Shown here piece by piece: positions 1 through 12,740 of a stretch of 64,000 nucleotides of DNA. How positions within the stretch are numbered: the stretch's first letter is position 1; every line of letters starts with the position of its first letter. The DNA is from Motacilla alba alba. Taxonomy: Eukaryota; Chordata; Aves; Passeriformes; Motacillidae. Under the pieces are notes generated by a model that saw nothing but the letters and a program-made list of their open reading frames with translations, ran no database searches and was not told where the DNA came from. The DNA lies in assembly GCF_015832195.1 (NCBI RefSeq), contig NC_052018.1, positions 35,903,052 to 35,967,051 on the forward strand, in the 5' to 3' direction. Made by a program: the position numbers and the translations under genes.

Positions 1-644
1 ATATAAGAAGAAATATTTGGAAATAAATGAAATAAAATAAAATATATCTTTAGATAAAGAACCATAGATTGTTTAGGTTTGAAAATATCTTTAAAATCAT
101 TGAGTCCAGCCATTAACTTATGAGCCTGGCACTGCCAAGTCCACCATTAAACAGTTGTTTGCATACTGGTTCTCTGCCCCAAAAGGCATGAGAGAAAAAA
201 ATCTCCTTGATCAATCCATAAATCATCTCAGTTTTAGTCTGCAGACACCTCCAAAATATATGGCGTCATCAAAAGTCCTTGAAGAATACAATTCAAATTC
301 TTGTTTTATTAATGAAGAGCTTTTAATTTGTCTTTTGAGAAACTGAAGTTTTTTGTTAGTCTTTCCTGTATAAAGCATTGAAAAAAAGTATTTTTTTTCT
401 TTTTGTTCTCTTCATTGGGAAAATCCAGAGGATTTTCTATACAAATTGGTAGTTTATGTGTGACTGAAGTGCCTGAACACCTGAACATTTAAGGAAAAAT
501 GTATTTTGTGGATAGCTAGAGTACAGTTCGTTCCCTAAAGCAATTGTTCTGAGAATAGTTGAATGAAGAGGCCCAGGTAAATACTTATTACTAAATACTT
601 GATTTTTGGAGTGCGATACCTCTTACCTGATATTCTCTTTCCAG
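1..644 (+). other. CFAP206: CFAP206 intron (partial)
   Basis: This is AT-rich intronic sequence. The open frame at 155-346 has no acceptor/donor pair and no resemblance to CFAP206, so I see nothing coding here. Confidence 0.6.
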
Positions 645-764
645 TCTAATGCAATTACAAGTGCTCAAGAAGTTGAATCGTTGGATGTTCAGTTTGAAGC
701 AGCAATGATGGTATTGAAAAATACAGTGCAGAATAAGACTTCCGTAGAGTCCAGAGAAGTTTTT
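645..764 (+). CDS. CFAP206: CFAP206 exon (first in window)
   Basis: It encodes 40 whole codons (phase 0 at both ends), starting SNAITSAQEVESLDVQFEAA. The acceptor is tctttccag and the donor is gtaagt. The upstream exon is not in the window. Confidence 0.88.
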
Positions 765-3700
765 GTAAGTCTTATGAATAGAAAACCCATTACTTCTTCA
801 GTAGAAAACATTAATTAAGTAAGATACTTTGCTGGTGTGTTTTTAAGTAGTTTATGTTTAGCAAGTGGCTACAAATTTTCTCTCTAGTACAATATTATCT
901 GTGATTTTTGAAGGGGCTTCTAAAAGACTTGCTCTTAAGGTAAGAAAAAGTTAAGGTACAAAAAGGGAGCAAAGGAATCAAATGGTATTTTATTGTGTCT
1001 TGAGTTGTCATTATTTGTAGATTTCCTTTTTTGTGTGTGTATATATTCTTTCCTGTTCTTGCAGAAACTGTAAGAACATAATGATTGCAGAAAACAGCAC
1101 ATCAGAGTATGATTCTTTTAAAGTTCCCTCAAATAGCAATCCCTGTAATTACAGTATGAGTCACTGATATAATTTTTCTGAAGAAACTGGGTTTCTGTGA
1201 TGGGGGTAGCAACTTCTTTTCCCCTCCCAATACCTTCTGAACCTGTTGGCAAGTTTCAGTCACATTTGTCAGAGTTCAAAAATCTCAAAATATGTCATTT
1301 TCTACAAGTTTTATGGGGAAAAAAGAGAGCAACTAGAGACACACAATTAGAGCCTTAATAAGATCAGGTCTGAAATGGGGTTTGTGTGCTCTCTGGCCAG
1401 TGAGCAGCCACTGAAGGATTGATATTCTGTATTGGTGCACCCTTGGTTGGGAGCTACAGGATGTGGGAAGGAGGTATTGGGGGAAAGGGAACGAGTGCTG
1501 TGAACTACAGGTATTATGAGGGTGGCTGCTTAATGAGCCTTTGAAAACCTGGGATTATTATGCTGGCATGTTATAAAGGAAATGTTATGTTATAAAGGAA
1601 ACAGGAGAGAAATCTGCTAGAAACCAGTTTAATTTAATTTACTTTTCTTGTAAGAGCTCGTTATTTTGTGTGATTTGATTATCATTCCAATTCCATGTGG
1701 TTAGCTGCTGCACCAGCATGCAGTTTCATTCATACTTTAGGTTATTTTCCAACATTCTAAGCTAATTATTAGAAAGCAAAATAAAGCCTTCTGTGAAGGA
1801 AAAGGAAGATCATGACCCCCACCTACTCAAAGTATTTTTTACACTTCCCATAAGAGCATCCAAGCTGGAAACTCATGGGAACGGCACTTTAACTGAGTGA
1901 TCCAAGCTTCAATTTATGTATGCTTTTGATTTTATAAACCAGATGTTCTTATTTGGAGAACATTTTCCCCTTTTGTCCAGCTACTCAATGCAGTTTTTCC
2001 TCTTCTATATCTTTGTGGAGCTTGAGTGATTGATATACCTTACCCTTTTCCCTAAAAGCTGTCTATTGTTATTTGCTGCCTTCCTGGAATTTTTTTTCTC
2101 TTCTGGTTGTTTTGTCTTTTCTGCTGAAGCCAGGCTATATAATGCCTTTTGATTTCAGATCCTTTACAGGTAGAGATTTTTCTATTAACACACCATTTAA
2201 ATAACTTTTCTTGTCTTTGGCTTGTTGCTACAAAGGTAGAGATGCAGGGTATTCTGTCTTTTAAAAAGCACAGAATAAGGCCTATATTTGTAGAAAACAT
2301 TTGTTTTAGGAAAAATAGTACATTTCATTAATATTCTTTGTTTATTCTATTAAGAATGTTTTTGATCTTCCTTTAGTTCCTTCCGTTTTTGTAACCATAA
2401 CATTTCCACAGCATTAGCAATGCTGATGAATTCCAGAGCTGGCTCTGCTGGCTGCTCTTATGATAATGTTGTTTAAATGCATAAAATGTATGGTTAAATG
2501 TACATTTCAGATTGGTTGGATCTCTTCCTGTAAATGCTCTCTGTGTGTTTAGATGTAACAGGGCACATTTTATGTCACTGTCATTGAAAACAGCATTTAA
2601 ACTAAAGCTTATTGGCTGCTTCTTTATGTGCCTACACCTGTACGCCAACAGCAGGTCTGTGCTGGGAAGGGCAGCCTCCAGTTTTGCCCTGAATCCTGGA
2701 CCACTCTGAAGAGGCCTGCACCCCTTCCATTTGACACACATAATGGCCTAGGGGCTGTGCTACCAACTGACTCTGGAAGCAGGGCAGACAAAATAACAAA
2801 ACCTGATAGTTTGTATATAGGTGTGGTAATTAATCAGGTGTGTTCCTTCTAGTCCTAAATCCTGTACACCATATTTTCAGTTATAAAACTGTATTGTCAG
2901 TGAAGAGCTAAATTCAAAACATGGTCACAGAGTACATTTATTGGAGAAAGGCTCTGAAGTAAAATATAGAAAAGTACAACTCTTGACTGTGGGTTGACAT
3001 GCTGGATATACTTACTTTAGGCCTATGTGATGGAAGCTCCTCTTACTCAGTATCCCTGAGTTCTCCTGGAATTTCTGGTTGCTGAAGGCCTTGGAGATCA
3101 GCCCTGCTTTGTTCAGAGCTGAGATTGTTGTGCACAGTGCTTGGGTTACACCATAGACATAAAACAAATCTGCATTTCAGATAATTTTCTTTATGTTCTA
3201 GCCTCTGTTTATGGAACTTTCTAAGCTTTGGACCAGCTTTCAGGATGAAATGCTATTGCTAAGCTTCCTCACAAATATGGCTGACAATCTGCAACAATTC
3301 TTGGAAATCCAATCACAGCTTTTTCCTGAGGAAATGCTAACATCTCTTCTGGAAGGAGTGACTGTGAAAAGTGATGTGGAAAGGATAAAAGAAACCATGG
3401 GTATGGACAGTTGAAACTTTTTGGTTTTCCTTAATTTTCCAAGATTCTGCAGTTTGAATTTTCTTTACAATTGGTGCTTTACAGAAGGTGCTATATATTG
3501 ATTTTTTAATACTCAGAATTTTCACAGTAAATAAAAATAAGCCTTGTAGGGTATAGATTTACATTTTCATGTAGTGTAGCTTGTGATTCTATTTTTACAT
3601 AAAAAATTAAAATAGAGCTTCCAGATACAAGTATACCTTACAAAAATGGCAGAATGATCAGAGAATATTTATAATTTAAAAAAATTTTTGAAGTGTATTC

Positions 3701-6700
3701 ATGTCTTTTTATACCTTTCAGAACTTTAGAAATTGAGGGGTAGGGTATAAACAAAATAATTTAACAAGGCTTCAGTTACCAGAAGGGATTGTTTGTAAGA
3801 TGATATCCCCAGGAACCAAGTTTTATGCCAGGGAGTTTGTAATGCATGTGTGGGTGAAAACAAAATCAAAGAACAAAATACTATCTTCCTGTTGTTGTCC
3901 CATGTTTTCAAAGAAAACTAATGCTAGTAAAGACGGTTCTTGCAGGACTGATTTTCAGTAGGTTTGCTTTCAAGGCAGGACTAAACTTTGGCTTTTGAGA
4001 TCTGGGCACTGCAGGTTATCCTGTGAAAACCAGAATAATCTGGTCATCCTGTAATATCATTAGCTTTTAGACATCTGATATTTTAATATTGAAGTCCTTC
4101 CTTTGTTTTATCTTTTCTTAGGAACCAGAGTGAATGTTTCTGATTTCACGAACCAAGAATGGCTTTTTCCAGAGACTACTGATAACTTTGATCAGTTGCT
4201 GATCCAGTACCATGGTTTCTGTGCACATTCAATTGGTGTGAAAGGTATCACCCTACCAGGTATGCTTTGTAGTCAGATATTTTCCATACTATATATTTAC
4301 ACAAGGATTAGGAAAAATGTAAAGGCATTCTGAATGCATCTTCTTATGTCAAAGCTGGAATACTGTTTTTCCACATATGCAATTTTCACCCCAGATAACT
4401 TATTTCCCTTGTTAAATTATCTTTTTTAAAAACACTAATAAACTGCCCTTAGTAGAAGGCAGGATGGCTTGAAGAGGAAGCAGGGGCAGAAACAAGTTGG
4501 GATGGATAAATGTTTCTTCCTGCTCTGTGTGCGTCCATATAACTTACACTGCAACTGAATACAGGTTTGGTTACTGTTGTTAATGTGCTGTAATGCAGGC
4601 ATAGGGAAATGGCCATTCCTTCTATTCTGTGCATCCATATATAGCAAACATAGCCATTCATGCCTACCTCATGTGTATTTTTAAATAGTCATGACAAAGT
4701 ACTAAAAATCTTTCCTGAAATGAATGCAAAAGTGCACTTGATTAAGTCAGCTACTCATAGGAATTTTTGGTCTCTTTAGGGTCATTTGTTTGAAAGTTAG
4801 CCTTATTTCAGCTATCCTACTTCATGTTTTCCATCTCTCTATCCTTTCTAGAACCTGTCCATATAGAATTTTTTTAAACCTATGGGAGTTTGGGAGGAAA
4901 ATATGGCCATTTACTTCTCAGTATTAAAGAACAGATATTTTTATGGCAATGTAATTTACTTACACTTACTTAGTATTGCACGTGAGAACAGCTGTCCTTA
5001 GTTGGATTGAAGGTCTCTCTAGCCCTGTATCTGATTACTGTACATGGACAGTCATGAACACTTCAAAATTATGAGAATTCAAGTCAGAGTGATCTTTCCT
5101 TAATTATATCCTTTCTTCTTCTAGCAGTTGGTGGTTATGGGATTTCCTCTGATTAATGTTGAGTCTGTAACCTTCTGTTGAATAATCCTTCAAAGAGGTT
5201 TTTCATTTATCTAATTGATTTTGGAATCCATCTAGAGTTTGTCATGGGATGTTCTTATTCTCAAGAGCCCCACAATTATAATTATACATGCTGTGAAAAT
5301 GGGCCTCTTTTTGAGATGGTTTTAAGCTCTGGCTTGATAATTTCAACAAAGACTTGATAGTCCTTCTGTTAGGAAAATTACTAAATAGTAATTTTATATT
5401 GCACACAGTTCATGGTTTTATAACCCCCTATCATACTGTTTCTTTTTTCTTTTTAATGCTGAGGAGGCTTTCTTCTTTAACCCCTCCTTCTATGAAAGGT
5501 ATCACAAGACTTTGATCACCCCTAGCTCCCTTTTACATGTTCTGTTGTGTTGGAACAAAATTTATTATTACAAATATTATTACAGGTTGTCATAATATTT
5601 GTTTTCTTCTCTTCCTCTGTTTGCATACTAATAATTCCTTTTTTGACTGAGTTTGTTCAAGGCACTGTCTATGATGATTCTGGTCTTTCCTGGTCAATGA
5701 CATCTGATGCCCAACCTGCCACTGTCCTTGAAATCAGTTTGTGTTTTCCTGTATAAGTTATGTGACAAGTGTGAAGTGTCAAGTTTATTGACACTTCATT
5801 TTCTCTGTTAATTTGTTGTTCGGCTTCCCAGTTAATCTCAGTGTTATGCTCTTTGGTATAAATGCACTACTGATCTGCAATCAGATATTTGCTGGGGGAA
5901 ACATTTGAGGGTAAAGGCTGGTTTCTTATGCCTTTGCCATATGTGTTTTCTCTGTTGTTTTTCTGAGACATGTGCCTAAGGCATGCTGGATGTGAACTGA
6001 TCAAAAGCAGTTTTACTGACCTAACAAAATAGAGTTTTCTATATTTTAAAATAGCTTGCTTTTAAAGGTTTATACTGAGTTCAGAAATGAAGGAAGTGAA
6101 ACTAACTTGAGGAAAACACAGAATCTTGATTATAAATGTCTTTTGTTTTGGATATAATACTGTTCACTATTTTAATTTGTGGGGCTTATTTTGGGTTGGT
6201 TTTTCTTCTCATTTTTAGGAAATCCTGCTATTGGAATTTTGAAGCACAAGGAGAAATATTATGTTTTCAGTTCAAAAGAAGCTGCATATATCTTCGCTGA
6301 AGATCCAGATAAGTTCATTCAATTGAATATAGAAAAAGCAAAAAAATATGCAGAGCTAATTCAACTGCTTGAGCTCCATCATCAGTTTGAATACCTTGTT
6401 CCACATGCACAGGTACACACTGCCCATGCCTCTTGCTAAACAGCTGCTGAGTCACTGGCTGGTCTGTCCTTTCTAAAAGAGAACAGATGATACCTGTCTT
6501 TAGGAAAGAAGTAAAATCCTCTGCCTGTCTGAAGGTCCATCTTTTCCAGGTCTTCAGAGTGTCGAAGAAATGTTTCTACTTAGTGTCATTCTCACCTTAC
6601 CTATTCATAGGAGAATATGTAGATCCAAAGCATTCTGGCAGTGATAAAAGCTGCTAGTCCATAGCCTAGGCAGGTCTTGTGTCTGATGTTTCTTTTCCTC

Positions 6701-9700
6701 ATTTTTGCAAAAGTAGCTTAAAGGACGAGTAAATAAATGCAACAGAAGATATGTCAGCTATCACATTAACTGGAGCTTTAGCTTAGCAGTCTGTCCATGT
6801 ATGCTGGATGAGGGCATAGTTGTATCTGGGGACAGGAGCTATGGAACATATTAAAAAATAAAAGGAGAGTCACTAATAATGAATGTGATGGTGTTATTCT
6901 GTGAAATTCAAAGACTTGATTTGGATTTACAGGCAGCATTCTCTGTGATCCACTTGTGAATTTTAGATCCCTAGCAATGGAAAGAAGTCTTGAACTGTCC
7001 CTTGGTTTGAAACATAGTTTATATCCCAGCTGTAGCAGAGATGTGTGCACTTCTCCCAGTTATGATTCGTGATTTTTAGTCCATTCATGAAGACTAACTG
7101 GGGTGCCTGCATTATAAAATACTGGTGGTGATGGGACCCGTTTTTTCTAAAATCCAACAATTAACCACTCACTAGGTAGACAGGAGCCTGCAGCTCAACT
7201 ATGGCCTCTGCCTCAAAGGTTTTCTGTCAGAAATGAAATCCACCAGGTACTTAATGTTTTCCTTTTAGTGGGGGCATGGGTAACAAAAATATTGTTGAAT
7301 GTAAAAATCATTATCCACTTGTGGTTTGCAGGTCTCTGTTTGCTTTTAAAAAGTAGCATTCCCATATCCTATTTCTGTGTATTCTTCTCAATGCCTTGCT
7401 TGGCTTTGGTTGTTTCTTTTCAGGCCAGAAAGGCAAGCAAAGGTTCCATGAAACCAGCCCCAAAACGTGAGAGTGGTACTCAAACTGATACTCATATCTT
7501 GCCTCCAACTATTGTGAGATCCTATGAATGGAACGAATGGGAACTGAGAAGAAAAGCTATAAAATTGGTTTGTACTGTTATTACCAGATTTTCCTTGTTG
7601 GATATAACAAATTTATAATAAATTATTCTTAACTTTTGTTCCTTGAAACATAAATCTAACCTTTTATTCAAAGACATATACTTCACTACAACTGGTTCAT
7701 TTTTTTCCTAGATATTCTCTCTCCTGATATTTAGACTACTTCTCTCACTTCTTCCATATTTTTCCCTGTTTTTTGAGCAGTGCTTCCACTGCTATATCTA
7801 TTAATTTCAAAATTTTCAGTTGCCTTTTTTATGTAATAAGAGTTTGTTGTTTTGAATTGAATTGCATTGAATATTAAGGTTGTTCTACATTCAAATCAAT
7901 TTATTTGGTTGAAGATACTACTATATAATTTCTTTGTGAGAAAAAGCCAAAGCAAATGTTTGTCATACTATCAGGATTTTCTGATGGATTGGAAATCACA
8001 GTCTGTCCATAGAGGGTTGACCACATATGTACATAAAAACTTTTAAATTAAAGTGAATATGTCAGAAGCTTCTTTCTAGGGTTTGCCAGCACAGATAGTT
8101 GTCAAGGTATAGCACCTGATTTTCAGAATTCAATCAAAATGAACAACTTGTGAATACAGGGAATATTGCATTGCAGTTAACAATATCAACTGAACATATA
8201 ATACTAAAGGTTGGTTTTTTTTTCTTCTGTGAACAGATGCACTGTGGAAACCTGTGGCCTGCTGGGCAGCCTATTTCCTTTCTGTTTTCCTTTTTGCCAT
8301 GAAATCTCTAACATTATGAAAGGAAACCAAAATTTTGGACTGAGGAGTCTTGCCAGTGTTGCTAGCTTATAAAGGATTCTAAGAAATAGTTGTTACTGAG
8401 GTATATAAAGAAGCCAATTAGGTTTACAAGAAGCCTAGCTGAAAGCCTCTTTTGCTTCTCTAAAGGACAAAAGTACATAAATAAACATAAGATGTGGTCA
8501 GTGGCTCTTCAGCATAAGCAAAAGTGATATTTTCCAATATCTGGTCATGAAGACCATTCCCAAACAAATTTGTAGCTTGTTAGTTTGAAATATGTAGAGA
8601 AAATACTTTATAGTACTAAGAGTGCTTTAGGCTCAGCTGTCCAAATGTGAGATTAGTGATGTGGAGCTGAAAGAAAAAAATCCCAGATGCATACAAAAGT
8701 GCTTTGACTATGATAATTTGTAATATCAAGGTGATAAAACATTTAACATCAAAGTGATAAAATAACAGAAATAGTTTACCAGTGCATCAATGGATTTGAT
8801 ACTTCAGGAAAACATCAGCGATACTTGAGGATTTTGTTAGAGGATGAGATCACATGCCTTTGGTGTTTTTTGTGTTGTTCATACTTAGCCAAAAAACTTG
8901 TAGGGGTATGAAATATTAAGCTATTACTTTGTTAGAAAACCTATATGCTGTTAGAAGTAAAATTTTTGGCTCACGTTTGTTTCTCTGTGCAAGCACAGTT
9001 CCTTGTAATAGCATACATTCAGTCATTACAACTCTCAGAAAAAAAACAAAAAAAAACCCAAAAAACCAAACAAACTTAATATGTTGTCTTTCTTCCCATG
9101 CCATCTCCTCTGTAAGTTCCTTATTGTTCTTTGCTGGATTCTGCTTGATGACTCTGCACGTAAGATTCAGTTGTAGATTAAGGTACCAAAGTGTGCCTGC
9201 ATTTAGGTGCTTCACCTTCCATTCCAGCAGAGAGAGACCTCAGTGGTGGAGGCAGGAGAATATTTTAACTTGCCCTGATACAATATTGAGGACATTTGGC
9301 CAGCTGTATCACTCTCCAGCTTCCGCTGACTCCAGTCTTCACTGACTGGACTGGACTCCACTTGCTGGGAGGGGTCTGAATTCCAGCATGAGACTGCATT
9401 TTGTGTATTATGAGGAGAACATTATATCATAATTTACAGTGTTTTACATTGTTGCTGACATAGAAGGCTCAGTAGAATAAGGAACATTTTTTTTGTTTGT
9501 TTCAAGTAGTGGCTTTGGAATATTAACACTTTGTGAGAAGTAGTTTTGTTGTTGTATCTACGGCAATTTCTGTGAATAACCAGCTTTAATCATAAATTGC
9601 CCTAACTTTTACCCCTTGTCAAGGGGTTAGTGAGCAACGTGGTATAAAAAGGCATTTTTTCACTTTTATCTGATACTTTGTGACACCAACCTCTAAACCT

Positions 9701-10289
9701 CATCACATTTGGCAGAAACCAGACAAAGACTGGAAGCACTTTCCATGAAAACATTTTATTCTAACAAAACAAAGGTGAAGCATTTAACAAAATTTGAAGG
9801 ACAATGACCAGTGATATGAAACTATTAAGAGACTAATTTAAAATTGTGTGGGGTACCTAAAGTGCTATTCACACATCTTGTTAGATCAGGATTTACCAAA
9901 TCACAGTTACAACTGTGTATTGTCAGGAGGGTAAGGTGGGCCATGTTCCAGGTTTGTGAAGCCCACGGATGTAAAATAAACAAACACTCCTGAGTATTTA
10001 CTGGTGCTAAAATGCTCAAACAAAATTTTGCTTAATCTGATTATTTTTGTGTCTTTAGGCCAACTTGCGCCGCATGTTAACTCATTCCATGCAGACTGAT
10101 CTCAGCCACATGAGAAGAGAGAACTTCACCCAAGTGTACTTGCCAAAAGATGCTGGCACCCAGACCAAGCGTGACAACTCAAGCAATGTACCCAAACCCC
10201 AGATTTTCTTGAAGGGTCTCCGAGGAGGATCATCTCCCACTACTCATATGGTCACAGTAGACTTAACAAGACCACTGGATGAAACTTAA
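645..10289 (+). CDS. CFAP206: CFAP206, 3' part (C-terminal ~341 aa), six coding exons
   Basis: Cilia- and flagella-associated protein 206 sits at the base of radial spoke 2 on axonemal doublets and is needed for normal motility (family knowledge). Six exons are visible: 645-764, 3202-3400, 4122-4259, 6219-6412, 7424-7567 and 10059-10289. All have AG acceptors and GT donors and join in one frame for 341 codons before TAA. The joined protein contains NVSDFTNQEWLFPETTDNF, FEYLVPHA and THILPPTIVRSYEWNEWELR, which match my recollection of human CFAP206 (about 622 aa). The N-terminal half therefore lies left of the window. The C-terminal tail is hydrophilic and carries three TQT-like motifs. SLC35A1 follows on the same strand after 1.9 kb, as in human. 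I see no break in the frame. Confidence 0.95.
765..3201 (+). other. CFAP206: CFAP206 intron, mostly unremarkable
   Basis: 2.4 kb. The only internal structure seen is a short direct repeat of atgttataaaggaaa near 1567-1602. Open frames on both strands around 2050-2850 lack coding features. Confidence 0.7.
3202..3400 (+). CDS. CFAP206: CFAP206 exon, helical segment
   Basis: The 199-nt exon starts PLFMELSKLWTSFQDEMLLL and ends RIKETM plus one base. The acceptor is ttctag. The donor follows ATGG, and the split glycine codon G|GA joins the next exon as MGTRVN. Confidence 0.93.
4122..4259 (+). CDS. CFAP206: CFAP206 exon, DFTNQEWLFPETTDNF segment
   Basis: The 138-nt exon has phase 1 on both sides. 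It encodes the highly conserved NVSDFTNQEWLFPETTDNF and YHGFCAH stretch and ends TLPG, joining NPAIG in the next exon. An earlier GT (AAAGgtatca) is not used, because LPGNPAIG matches the family only with the later donor. Confidence 0.95.
4260..6218 (+). other. CFAP206: CFAP206 intron
   Basis: 2.0 kb of AT-rich sequence with T-rich stretches. No repeat family is recognised. Confidence 0.7.
6219..6412 (+). CDS. CFAP206: CFAP206 exon, NPAIGILKHKEKYYVF segment
   Basis: The 194-nt exon has acceptor atttttag and donor CAG|gtacac. It encodes NPAIGILKHKEKYYVF followed by a lysine-rich helix and LIQLLELHHQFEYLVPHAQ. Confidence 0.95.
7424..7567 (+). CDS. CFAP206: CFAP206 exon, PPTIVRSYEWNEWELR segment
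   Basis: The 144-nt exon (48 codons, phase 0) starts ARKASKGSMKPAPKRE. It contains the TQT motif SGTQTDTH and the conserved block THILPPTIVRSYEWNEWELR. The acceptor is tttcag and the donor is TTG|gtttgt. Confidence 0.95.
7568..10058 (+). other. CFAP206: CFAP206 last intron
   Basis: 2.5 kb. It contains the A/C-only tract at 9039-9075 and otherwise nothing recognised. Confidence 0.7.
9039..9075. repeat. A/C-only low-complexity tract
   Basis: The 37 bases contain only A and C, as long A runs broken by CCC and CC. The composition resembles the longer tracts at 51402-51603 and 59142-59185. Confidence 0.8.
10059..10289 (+). CDS. CFAP206: CFAP206 terminal coding exon
   Basis: The acceptor is tctttag. 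The exon encodes ANLRRMLTHSMQTDLSHMRR through GLRGG to LTRPLDET and TAA at 10287-10289. Two further TQT-like motifs (SMQTDL, GTQTK) lie here. No convincing AATAAA is seen in the next kilobase, so the 3' UTR end is left open. Confidence 0.95.
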   Translation, partial: ANLRRMLTHSMQTDLSHMRRENFTQVYLPKDAGTQTKRDNSSNVPKPQIFLKGLRGGSSPTTHMVTVDLTRPLDET

Positions 10290-11900
10290 GTGAAAATGAG
10301 AAACCTGAAGCTGCATCTTGAATGTGTATATAAAAATCCCTGAATATAAGTGAATTTAGACACTAAAGATTTTGCTGTGTCTGTTGATTCCAGGAACAGT
10401 TGGTCTGTTTCATTTATCTTATCTGTTGGGACTGCTGACTGGCATTAAGTGACAGAAGTGATAAGCCTGAAGCACAGATTTTAAATAGCAGTTTAAAATC
10501 AAGATGTTCCCAAGGACTTTCACTTCCAACATTTAAATATGTAGCATTTTGGGATTTTACTGAAGTTTTAATGCAACAATTGCATGTTGAAATACTGTCT
10601 TTAAGTGAAAAAACTTACTCCAGGAGAGTCATTCAAATGTCACAGCTCCAGCCTTAGAGCAGAATTGTCAGGAAGGCAAAACCAACAAAATGAAACCAGT
10701 CTGGGTCCTTGGGCCTGTCTGTTTGTGCTGGCATTAACCCAACCCACTGAGTGTAGACCAAGGCTGGGAGGTTGAGAAGAGGGCTTCTGTCTTGGGTGGT
10801 TCTGGCACCCTTTTAGGTCTCTTGCAATTTCTTGGCTAAACAGTGTACTGGTGAGCACGCTGCAAACCATAGGAACTTGACTTCAGGGGACCTTTTTGAA
10901 AGCTCTGTTTTGCTTGTGTTTGAAAAACTAAAGCACAACAGAGAAAAAGTTTTTAGCTTTATGTCACTGTGGCAAAGAAATATGTGCCAGGTCTGATCAA
11001 TGCAACTGCAGATGGTATTTCTGTTTGTGAAAACCTGAATTATTTGAGCTTCAGGATGAAACATCTTCTCAAACAGAAATGGGGTACTTTAAAACAGAGA
11101 TATTTTTGATGACAATTAAGACTTCCTCAAGCTGCTGTCTGCACAATGTCCAGGTACACAACTGTGATTGCATAGGGCGTGCTAAGGTTTCTAAATCTCT
11201 TTTTTTTGGATGTGTGCATTGTGATGCAGTGTGGTTTCCTGGCTCATAGCTAGACAAGCTTGTGACAATGAAGATTCAAGCTGCTGAGTGATTTTTCTGT
11301 GGCATTATGCAGGATAGCATTCTCTTGTTTTCCAAGATATTTGGCTTCACTTTTAAAAGTCACAAATCAGGGACGAATCCTCAAAGAATTATTAAAAAAA
11401 AAAACAAAGGAGCGTGAGGGGAGCACTAAGAAAGAACTTTGCTAAATTGTTTTTGACTGCATGATTTTCTCTGTTGGGAAAGTAAACTAATCAGTAGCAG
11501 CTAGAGGTGCTGCTCCTCCATGTTTTTAAATTATGAGCAGGCACCAATGGTTAGATTATTAATTAAAATATCAATGCAATTACTGGCTCCAGCTCTTTAC
11601 TTTTTCTTTTTCTCCAGAGAAAAATACCGTGTCCCTTCTTTATTATTGCTGTGATCTCTCTGTATTATCATAATATGCTTTGAGGCTTTTATGTTACAGT
11701 TCTTACCAACAAACTGGTATTTCAAGAATCCAGAAATACATTTTATTTAAAAGTAAACCGATGACTGAAATTTCATTTTATCCTACTTTGTTATTTTCCA
11801 CTGGAGAAGGTACTGCAGTGCTGTAAAATACTGGAGAATACAATTGTAACCTCCATCTCGGTTTTTCTCGCGGCAGAATCGTGTCGGTGGCTACGAGCTT
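10290..11900. other. CFAP206-SLC35A1 intergenic region
   Basis: It should begin with the CFAP206 3' UTR. ATTAAA occurs at 11391-11396 in an A-run context but is not a strong poly(A) candidate. No other gene, repeat family or RNA gene is recognised before the CpG island. Confidence 0.6.
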
Positions 11901-11939
11901 GCTCCTGGCAATCACAAATACGTGTGTGAGATTCCTGGA

Positions 11940-12740
11940 TGTTTGCTGCCGGTGAAACAGTTCCGAAATGCGGCCGGGTGGAGCAGGATGCTCTCCAGGA
12001 TATCCAGGCGGGACGGAGCTCGACTCGATGGTTCGGCGCGGGCGGCGGGGCGCTCTGGGCGGCCGCGCCGCACTCTATGGTGCGATGGGAGGAGCGGCGG
12101 GGCACGGCGGGCGGCCCTGGCCCGGCGGTCCTGGAGCCTTCGGCGAGCACCATGTCGCCTCCGAAAGGTAAGGCCGGCAGCGCGGGGCGCCCGGCGGGTC
12201 CCGCGGCTCCCGGGGGGAGCACGGCCGGAGAACGAGGGTAATTTCCACCCGCTTTCCCAAGAGGAAACGCTACCCGCGCGCAGACTCCCCCTGCCTCCCC
12301 CGTGCCAGAGGGAGTGGAACTGTCCTCCCCGCTGGGGGCTGTAGCACCGGACGCCACCATCGCGGGAGCGAAGGGGGGGAAGGGGCTACGCGGGGCCGCG
12401 GGGTCGCGCTGGGGAGGGGCTCTCCCCGCCTGCTTTCCCTGCCGCTCTCCTCCCGCCGTCCGGGAGCTTCGCCTCGCGGTGCGGCACCGCCGCGTTCCCG
12501 GCGTGTGGGCGGCGGGTGCTGCCGGTGCGGGGCTTACTGGGTCCCCGGTACGCCTCCGCCTTTAGGATCAGCCCCAGTCGCGTCTCCCCCTCCACCAGTT
12601 CCCCTCTGGGAGCGTCTGACCGTGGCGCAGCGTCTTTGGGGCTTATCCCGGGGCGCAGGCGGTCAGGGCACAGGGACATCCCCTGCGCCCACCATGAGGG
12701 CGCCGCTGGTGCCCCTGGAAACGTCGCCGCACCCAGGTGC
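11940..12740. promoter_or_regulatory. SLC35A1: CpG island over SLC35A1 exon 1
   Basis: Base composition jumps from AT-rich to strongly GC- and CpG-rich, with GC boxes such as gggcgg at 12057-12062 and a NotI-type gcggccgc nearby. The island spans the first coding exon at 12152-12167 and ends where a CR1 fragment begins. Several upstream ATGs (for example in 11939-12085) would form short upstream frames if transcription starts far upstream. The start site itself cannot be seen. There is no clear TATA box. Confidence 0.8.
12152..12167 (+). CDS. SLC35A1: SLC35A1 exon 1 (five codons)
   Basis: ATG in the context gagcaccATG gives MSPPK plus one base, with donor gtaagg. Joining to exon 2 gives [16 protein letters not shown], colinear with the human start (MAAPRDNVTLLFKLYC as recalled). 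That colinearity decided this start over in-frame alternatives. Confidence 0.93.

Noticed and set aside
155..346. 63-codon frame before the first visible CFAP206 exon
   Set aside because: It lacks an acceptor/donor pair in phase and does not resemble CFAP206.
8916..9345. 99- and 138-codon frames on both strands in the last CFAP206 intron
   Set aside because: They cross the A/C tract, have no splice context and show no recognisable protein.
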